From NCBI GenBank assembly GCA_027048265.1, contig JALTXS010000212.1, positions 1 through 7,847 of the forward strand: a DNA stretch of 7,847 nt, written 5' to 3'. How positions within the stretch are numbered: position 1 is the stretch's first letter; every line of letters begins with the position of its first letter. A program made the translations under genes and the position numbers. The stretch comes from Desulfurococcales archaeon. Its GTDB lineage: Archaea; Thermoproteota; Thermoprotei_A; Sulfolobales; Fervidicoccaceae. The notes under the pieces were generated by a model. It searched no databases. It had not been told where the DNA came from and saw nothing but the letters and a program-made list of their open reading frames with translations. Positions 1 to 3,818 of this stretch are shown one piece after another.

Positions 1-1
1 G

Positions 2-610
2 GGGAATATTACGATATACAGCTTCAAGGGGGCCTCCGAGGAGCTCCTGCCCAATGAGCTGGACGAGTACCTCGTATCCAGGACCAGGTTCGTCCACATA
101 GCCAGCCTAAGGCTCGACACCACAGAGGCTGTTATGAGTATTGCTAAGCGGGTCGGCGTTTACGTGAGCTGGGACCCCGGGCGCTCCCTCGCGAAGCTGG
201 GTCTCGACGCGCTCTCCAGGATTATACGGTTGACCGACCTTCTACTAGTGAACCGGAGGGAGGCGGAGAGGCTCACGGGCCAGGAGGACCCCCGTAGGGC
301 AGCCGAGCTCCTCAAGAAAAAGACCCCCGGTATAGTAGTGGTCAAGCTAGGCCCAAGGGGCTCCCTAACCCATACCGGGGAAAAGGTCATAGAAACGCCC
401 GCCTTCAACCTTGGCGAGGTCGTTGACACGACCGGCGCGGGGGATGTCTTCGCAGCAGCGCTGATAGCGGGTCTCCTCAGGGGCCTTGAGCTCGAGAGGG
501 CACTGCTATTCGCGAGCGCGGCCTCGGCCATCAAGGTCACCCGCCTGGGCTCCCACGAGGCGCCCCATTGGGGCGAGGTGGAGAAGGTCCTACGGGAAAA
601 GGGGTATTGA
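2..610 (+). CDS. pfkB: PfkB-family sugar kinase, probably ATP-dependent 6-phosphofructokinase (5' end outside window)
   Basis: The frame is open from the window edge, so this is the C-terminal 202 residues of a protein of about 300; the internal ATG at 134 is not the start. Visible PfkB/ribokinase-fold motifs, in fragment numbering, are SWDPG (56-60), the NRREAERLTG helix (84-93), VVKLGPRGS (113-121) and the family signature DTTGAGD (142-148), whose last Asp is the catalytic base and whose GAG forms the anion hole. The family phosphorylates a sugar or sugar-phosphate hydroxyl with ATP. The substrate cannot be read from the motifs: ribokinase, adenosine kinase, 2-keto-3-deoxygluconate kinase and crenarchaeal phosphofructokinase all share them. 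The next two genes are glucokinase and fructose-bisphosphate aldolase, which makes fructose 6-phosphate the best guess; characterised Aeropyrum ATP-phosphofructokinase belongs to this family. Family assignment is secure, substrate is inferred. Confidence 0.85.
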   Translation, partial: GNITIYSFKGASEELLPNELDEYLVSRTRFVHIASLRLDTTEAVMSIAKRVGVYVSWDPGRSLAKLGLDALSRIIRLTDLLLVNRREAERLTGQEDPRRAAELLKKKTPGIVVVKLGPRGSLTHTGEKVIETPAFNLGEVVDTTGAGDVFAAALIAGLLRGLELERALLFASAASAIKVTRLGSHEAPHWGEVEKVLREKGY

Positions 611-614
611 GTTA

Positions 615-623
615 GAGAGGAGG
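615..623 (+). promoter_or_regulatory. Shine-Dalgarno of the glucokinase gene
   Basis: GAGAGGAGG ends eight bases before the ATG at 632 and lies in the 21-base gap after the kinase stop. It fixes the glucokinase start. No TATA box is visible in this gap, so the gene is probably read from the upstream promoter. Confidence 0.7.
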
Positions 624-631
624 CGGCTTCC

Positions 632-1639
632 ATGGGCTGGGTGATGGGCGTTGACGTGGGGGCTAGCAGGCTGAGGGTGGGTCTATACAGTGTTGATGAG
701 GCTCGCCTGGTTGCCAAGAAGATGGCTCCCACGCCAAGAAGCGGGGATAGGATGGCTGTCGCGAGGAGGATTGTAGAGCTTGCGGAGAGCCTATTCCGAG
801 AGAGGAGCTTCACAGGCGACTTGGAGGGCGTTGGGGTTTCGAGCATAGGGCCCCTGGACTTGGCGAGGGGGGAGATTGTCGGTACGCCCAACAATCCCCT
901 CCGCTCCTTCCCCCTTAGGGATCCCCTGGAGAAGCACTTCCGAACCAGAGTGAGAATAGCAAATGATTGCGTCGCTGCGGTATGGGGCGAGAAAGTCCTG
1001 GGGGAGGGCGGGAGGTACACTGATCTAGCCTATATTACCATTAGTAGTGGTATTGGAGGAGGCTTCATAGTATCAAACAGGCTTATAGAGGGGCGGCGGG
1101 GGAACGCCCACGAAGTGGGCCACCTGGTGGTAGAGGTTGACTCTAACCTGAGATGCGGCTGCGGGGGCAGGGGGCACTGGGAGGCCCTTGCCGCAGGAAG
1201 CGCGCTCCCCCGTCTGGCCACGCTTCACGCGGCTGGATGGAGTGGGCCAACTACTCCCGCCCTTGTGCTGGCCAGGAGGGGCTCGCTGGACCCGCCCCTC
1301 CTCTACAGGCTCGCCAGGGAGGGGGATAGGTTCGCCCTCTCAGTGGTTAGGAGGGCCAACAGGTACCATGCTGCGGGCCTGGCGGGGGTAATAGCGGCCT
1401 ACGACCCCGAGGTCATATTCATGGGCGGGAGCGTGTTCCTGGAGAACCAGGACCTGATACTCCAGGACGTTGTTAGCCTTCTCGAGGACTACTCGCTATA
1501 CCGTAAACCACCGCCCATCCAGCCTGCCACCTTCGGCCACGACGCCCCCCTAATGGGCGCCATAAGGCTCGTACTATATCCCCCGGAGGACACTGTGGAG
1601 AAGATTGCTCCCTCCTCTGACGTTTCTAGGGATGGGTAA
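632..1639 (+). CDS. glk: ROK-family glucokinase (ATP-dependent hexokinase)
   Basis: A 335-residue cytoplasmic sugar kinase of the ROK family, the usual length for archaeal members. It would transfer phosphate from ATP to glucose, and crenarchaeal homologues often accept other hexoses. The N-terminal phosphate-binding loop is GVDVGASRLRVG (6-17). The catalytic Asp is D112 in NDCVAAVWGE. The glycine-rich ISSGIGGG (137-144), the HEVGH sugar-binding segment (160-164) and the ROK metal-site motif CGCGGRGHWE (175-184) follow in the expected order. The third Cys of the usual CxCGxxGCxE site is His182 here. The C-terminal ATP-domain motif is FMGGSV (263-268). The ATG follows a strong Shine-Dalgarno, and only 21 bases separate it from the PfkB-type kinase, so the two are likely cotranscribed. 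With aldolase next door a role in glucose entry to glycolysis is likely; the exact hexose range is not visible. Confidence 0.9.
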   Translation: MGWVMGVDVGASRLRVGLYSVDEARLVAKKMAPTPRSGDRMAVARRIVELAESLFRERSFTGDLEGVGVSSIGPLDLARGEIVGTPNNPLRSFPLRDPLEKHFRTRVRIANDCVAAVWGEKVLGEGGRYTDLAYITISSGIGGGFIVSNRLIEGRRGNAHEVGHLVVEVDSNLRCGCGGRGHWEALAAGSALPRLATLHAAGWSGPTTPALVLARRGSLDPPLLYRLAREGDRFALSVVRRANRYHAAGLAGVIAAYDPEVIFMGGSVFLENQDLILQDVVSLLEDYSLYRKPPPIQPATFGHDAPLMGAIRLVLYPPEDTVEKIAPSSDVSRDG

Positions 1640-1648
1640 TTAAACCCC

Positions 1649-1659
1649 TTTTTATATAA
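1649..1659 (+). promoter_or_regulatory. TATA box of the aldolase gene, with a T-run that may end the upstream transcript
   Basis: TTTTTATATAA begins ten bases after the glucokinase stop. TTTATATAA (1651-1659) is a near-ideal archaeal TATA box. Transcription would start about 25 bases downstream, near 1680, giving a leader of some 38 bases before the TTG at 1719. The T5 run at 1649-1653 could also serve as a U-rich terminator for the kinase operon. Both roles are inferred from position and composition. Confidence 0.6.
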
Positions 1660-1705
1660 CCCTATGAAAAACGTCTCGCACCAAATTGTTATTACTAATC
1701 CAAGT

Positions 1706-1712
1706 GGAGGTG
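1706..1712 (+). promoter_or_regulatory. Shine-Dalgarno that sets the aldolase start at TTG 1719
   Basis: GGAGGTG is a full match to the archaeal anti-Shine-Dalgarno. It lies six bases before TTG 1719. The further-upstream in-frame TTG at 1686 would place this sequence inside the gene and has no ribosome-binding site of its own. Confidence 0.75.
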
Positions 1713-1718
1713 GTGGGT

Positions 1719-2507
1719 TTGGGTCTCCCCGCAAATGTTATCGGTAAGAATACTAGGCTCTCCCGCATCCTTAGAGGTGGCAAGGCGGTGGTCTTCGCGT
1801 TTGACCACGGGATAGAGCATGGCCCCCGCGTGTTTCCTGAGGACAGGGTGGACCCCCGCACTGTGCTGGAGAAGGTGGTTGATGCGGGCGTCGACGCCAT
1901 TATGACCACCCCCGGTGTAGCAAGGCTTACTCACGAGGTCTGGGCCGGCAGGGTGCCACTCATACTAAAGCTCACGGGGAAGAACAAGCTACGCCCCCGG
2001 GACGGCCAGCTGCTCCAGTCCCCCATAGCGGGGGTTGAGGAGGCCCTCGCCCTCGATGCCGATGCCGTGGCGGCAACCGTTTACTGGGGGAGCCAGCACG
2101 AGGACCTCATGGTCAGGAACTGGCTCGAGGTCAGGAGGGAGGCGGAGAGGTACGGTCTCCCGGTCATGCAGCTCGCCTACCCCCGGGGGCCTGCCATAGA
2201 AAACATGTATGACACCCCCATCGTCGAGTACGGGGCAAGGCTAGCAGCCGAGACTGGCGCGGATCTTATAAAGACATATTACACGGGGAGCGAGGAGAGC
2301 TTCCGCAGGGTGGTAAGGGCTGCGGCGGGCGTACCCGTGCTTATGAGCGGAGGTGAGAAGGCTGACACTCTGGAGGAGTTCCTAGAGGTGGTTAGGAACG
2401 TTATGAGAGCGGGGGGCAGGGGAGTCGTTGTTGGGAGGAACGTCTTCCAGGCAACCGACGTAAAAGAGGCCGCCTCCAGGGTAATGGAGGTGGTCCACAG
2501 CTTCTAA
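1719..2507 (+). CDS. fba: Archaeal class I fructose-1,6-bisphosphate aldolase (DhnA type)
   Basis: From the TTG at 1719 the protein is 262 residues, matching the roughly 263 of characterised crenarchaeal enzymes; a TTG 33 bases upstream is open but less likely. It is a TIM-barrel Schiff-base aldolase that cleaves fructose 1,6-bisphosphate to dihydroxyacetone phosphate and glyceraldehyde 3-phosphate, and runs in reverse in gluconeogenesis. The catalytic residues line up with the Thermoproteus tenax enzyme: D29 in [10 protein letters not shown]154 in YPRGP and the Schiff-base lysine K185 in LIKTYYTG. Phosphate-binding segments are LMSGG (208-212) and GRNVFQ (239-244). The gene follows glucokinase but has its own TATA box, so it may be expressed separately for gluconeogenesis. 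The related DhnA-family ADH synthase of aromatic synthesis is an alternative, less likely given the two sugar kinases upstream. Confidence 0.9.
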   Translation: MGLPANVIGKNTRLSRILRGGKAVVFAFDHGIEHGPRVFPEDRVDPRTVLEKVVDAGVDAIMTTPGVARLTHEVWAGRVPLILKLTGKNKLRPRDGQLLQSPIAGVEEALALDADAVAATVYWGSQHEDLMVRNWLEVRREAERYGLPVMQLAYPRGPAIENMYDTPIVEYGARLAAETGADLIKTYYTGSEESFRRVVRAAAGVPVLMSGGEKADTLEEFLEVVRNVMRAGGRGVVVGRNVFQATDVKEAASRVMEVVHSF

Positions 2508-2536
2508 GAGCCTAAACACTTTCCTCCCAGTCATTG

Positions 2537-2541
2537 TTTTT
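2537..2541 (+). terminator. Possible T-run terminator after the aldolase gene
   Basis: A run of five T preceded by pyrimidine-rich sequence lies about 30 bases after the aldolase stop. Archaeal terminators are often simple T-runs without a hairpin. The run is short, so the call is tentative. Confidence 0.35.
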
Positions 2542-2573
2542 AGATGTCATTACAGGGGCTCTCTGAACCAAAT

Positions 2574-2583
2574 CTTCTTAAAC
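2574..2583 (+). promoter_or_regulatory. Probable TATA box of the thioredoxin-like gene
   Basis: CTTCTTAAAC follows an A-rich BRE-like ACCAAAT (2568-2573 region). A start near 2605 would leave a leader of about 47 bases. The box is weaker than the one at 1651, so the assignment rests partly on position. Confidence 0.4.
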
Positions 2584-2610
2584 CCCCTCTCCATCAAATA
2601 CTGCCAATGG

Positions 2611-2635
2611 CCCATGGGTATTTCTAGAAACCCAT
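2611..2635 (+). repeat. Inverted repeat in the thioredoxin-gene leader
   Basis: ATGGGT (2614-2619) and ACCCAT (2630-2635) are perfect 6-base arms around a 10-base spacer that itself contains the palindrome TTTCTAGAAA (2621-2630). CCCATGGG (2611-2618) is a second perfect palindrome sharing the left arm. The element ends four bases before AGGTGA, the likely ribosome-binding sequence. It could be a leader hairpin near the ribosome-binding site or a protein-binding site just downstream of the transcription start. Confidence 0.45.
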
Positions 2636-2638
2636 ATT

Positions 2639-2650
2639 AGGTGAGGAGGT
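2639..2650 (+). promoter_or_regulatory. Shine-Dalgarno region of the thioredoxin-like gene
   Basis: Two matches overlap. AGGTGA (2639-2644) ends seven bases before ATG 2652, the right distance. GAGGAGGT (2643-2650) ends only one base before it and is too close to work for this ATG. No in-frame start lies at the normal distance after the second match, so ATG 2652 paired with AGGTGA is preferred. Confidence 0.55.
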
Positions 2651-2651
2651 T

Positions 2652-3122
2652 ATGGCCGAGGACGCCGAGCTGCAGAGGATACTTAGCCGGATGGCGGCCC
2701 AGATTGCCAGCGGGGTCTCGGAGGAGCGTGGGGAGGAAGGCCTTGGGAGGAGGTGTTGTAGCCTGCCCTTGGAGGGCGCGGTTGACGCCTCTAGCCCGGG
2801 GGAAGTTAAACACGCGCTCGAGTCCTGCAGGGTGGTTGTGATAATGTTCTATAGCCCCACCTGCCCCTACTGTGCAGCGTTTTCCCCCATATTCTCCTAC
2901 GTGGCGGACCGCCTGCGGGGGATGGCCGCGTTCTTGAGGGTCAACGTCTATGACATGCCCGAGCTTGCCGCCTCCATGGGGGTCAGGGGTACTCCCACGA
3001 CGATACTCTTCGTGGACGGCCAGCCTCTTACGGGCTTTGCGGGCGTCTTGGATGAGGAGCAGTTCGAGGAACTTGTGAGAGAGGCCCTAAGGAGGGCGGG
3101 CTGCGTCCAGAGGCTCAGCTAG
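2652..3122 (+). CDS. Thioredoxin-fold protein with CPYC active site and N-terminal extension
   Basis: This 156-residue protein has one thioredoxin domain (about residues 45-152) behind an N-terminal extension of some 45 charged residues. The redox centre is FYSPTCPYC (66-74), with Cys71 and Cys74, and the conserved cis-proline is P115 in RGTPTT. There is no signal peptide or membrane segment, so it should be a cytoplasmic dithiol-disulfide oxidoreductase. CPYC is more usual in glutaredoxins and protein disulfide oxidoreductases than the CGPC of thioredoxin. Extra cysteines are an adjacent pair C35-C36 in the extension, C59 and C151. The gene ends on a CTAG shared with the stop of the convergent regulator gene. 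Being next to a copper-export locus, it might protect or reduce metal-exposed thiols, but that is inference; a general thioredoxin role is equally possible. Confidence 0.85.
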   Translation: MAEDAELQRILSRMAAQIASGVSEERGEEGLGRRCCSLPLEGAVDASSPGEVKHALESCRVVVIMFYSPTCPYCAAFSPIFSYVADRLRGMAAFLRVNVYDMPELAASMGVRGTPTTILFVDGQPLTGFAGVLDEEQFEELVREALRRAGCVQRLS

Positions 3123-3718
3123 TGCCTGGCGTGGCTCGCCTCCTTCTCCTCGAGCTCGCTCACCTCCTGCTCTATCTGGTAGAGGAGCCTCCTTATCTCC
3201 GTGTTCTGCAGGGCACGTGCTATGGCAAGACGGGACGCCTCTAAAAGGACGTACTCTGCGAAGTGCTTTGTCACACAGTAGGTGCAGGGCTTGAGGCTCT
3301 TGGCGATGTGTGCTATCCTGTGCTTCTGGTCCTCTATGAGGTCCTTGAGGAGGCTGACCAGCACGGGCTCCATGGCCCGGGCGAGGGGCTGGAGCCTCTC
3401 CTCAATGTCGGGGGGCTTCTGATAGGAGTAGACCTTGTAAGCGGAGGCGTAGTACTTTAGGACGCCTCCCTTGACCTCCTCGGTTGCCACGAGGCTTATG
3501 AGGCCCGCCTCCTTGAGGACCTGTATGTGGTAACGGACGGTGTTTATGTTCTTGAACATGCCCCTCTTCTTGAGCTCCTCAGCAATCTCCCCTATGCTCA
3601 TGGGCTTGTGGCTCAGGAGGTCCAGGATGAAGAGCCTGACCTCATCGCTCAGGGCCTTGGCCTGCTCGAGGCTCACGGGCATGGGCTTCACAAGCGTGCT
3701 TGGACTCATGTTGCTCAT
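3119..3718 (-). CDS. ArsR-like winged-helix transcriptional regulator with C-terminal CxxC, candidate metal sensor
   Basis: From ATG 3718 the product is 199 residues. AGGGGT (3732-3727) lies eight bases before this ATG; a TTG at 3727 and an ATG at 3709 are other possible starts. Residues 18-95 form an ArsR-type winged helix: ALSDEVRLFILDLL helix, SIGEIAEEL, the recognition helix NTVRYHIQVLKEAGL (58-72), and a wing ending GGVLKYY. The remaining half is helical, with a possible coiled coil at 170-195. It carries C145-T-Y-C148 and H152, and ends in a His-containing tail (HARH). It is divergent from the copA-type ATPase gene, and a large palindrome covers the copA promoter. A metal-responsive, most likely Cu(I)-responsive, repressor is therefore inferred. 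The fold is well supported; the ligand is not known, and an Fe-S or redox sensor is possible. Confidence 0.8.
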   Translation of the reverse strand: MSNMSPSTLVKPMPVSLEQAKALSDEVRLFILDLLSHKPMSIGEIAEELKKRGMFKNINTVRYHIQVLKEAGLISLVATEEVKGGVLKYYASAYKVYSYQKPPDIEERLQPLARAMEPVLVSLLKDLIEDQKHRIAHIAKSLKPCTYCVTKHFAEYVLLEASRLAIARALQNTEIRRLLYQIEQEVSELEEKEASHARH

Positions 3719-3755
3719 GGTGTACAACCCCTGTTAAATGCGGGCTATAATCGAA

Positions 3756-3765
3756 TAATATAAAA
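3756..3765 (-). promoter_or_regulatory. TATA box of the regulator gene
   Basis: Read on the minus strand the sequence is TTTTATATTA, a good archaeal TATA box. Transcription would start about 25 bases downstream, around 3735, giving a short leader of about 17 bases that includes the AGGGGT ribosome-binding sequence before ATG 3718. Confidence 0.6.
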
Positions 3766-3780
3766 GACTCTACCGTAATA

Positions 3781-3808
3781 AAAATTTTTTGACCGGTTAA
3801 AACATTTT
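3781..3808. promoter_or_regulatory. 28-base imperfect palindrome, candidate operator over the copA promoter
   Basis: The dyad is centred between 3794 and 3795 on a perfect ACCGGT core, flanked by TTTT and AAAA arms and then outer AAAA and TTTT arms. Twelve of fourteen pairs match; the exceptions are 3786/3803 and 3791/3798. It lies in the divergent gap between the regulator and copA. It overlaps both possible copA TATA sequences (AAAAATTTTT ending 3790 and GGTTAAAAC 3795-3803). A dimeric winged-helix protein bound here would block TBP/TFB at copA. It lies upstream of the regulator's own TATA box, so autorepression is less obvious. Confidence 0.6.
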
Positions 3809-3818
3809 CTCAAAAAGG

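Noticed and set aside
160..1020. Long minus-strand open frame of 286 codons opposite the two sugar kinases
   Set aside because: It is antisense to two well-supported genes and rich in Ser, Thr, Pro and Arg with no recognisable motif. It is open because the sense codons used here rarely create stops on the other strand.
1686..1718. Upstream TTG start adding 11 residues to the aldolase
   Set aside because: It has no Shine-Dalgarno and lies only a few bases from the predicted transcription start. TTG 1719 has GGAGGTG at the right distance and gives the family length.
3746..3760. Weak dyad TATAATCGAATAATA near the regulator promoter as a second operator
   Set aside because: Only five of seven pairs match, in A/T-rich DNA around the TATA box, and it does not share the ACCGGT core.
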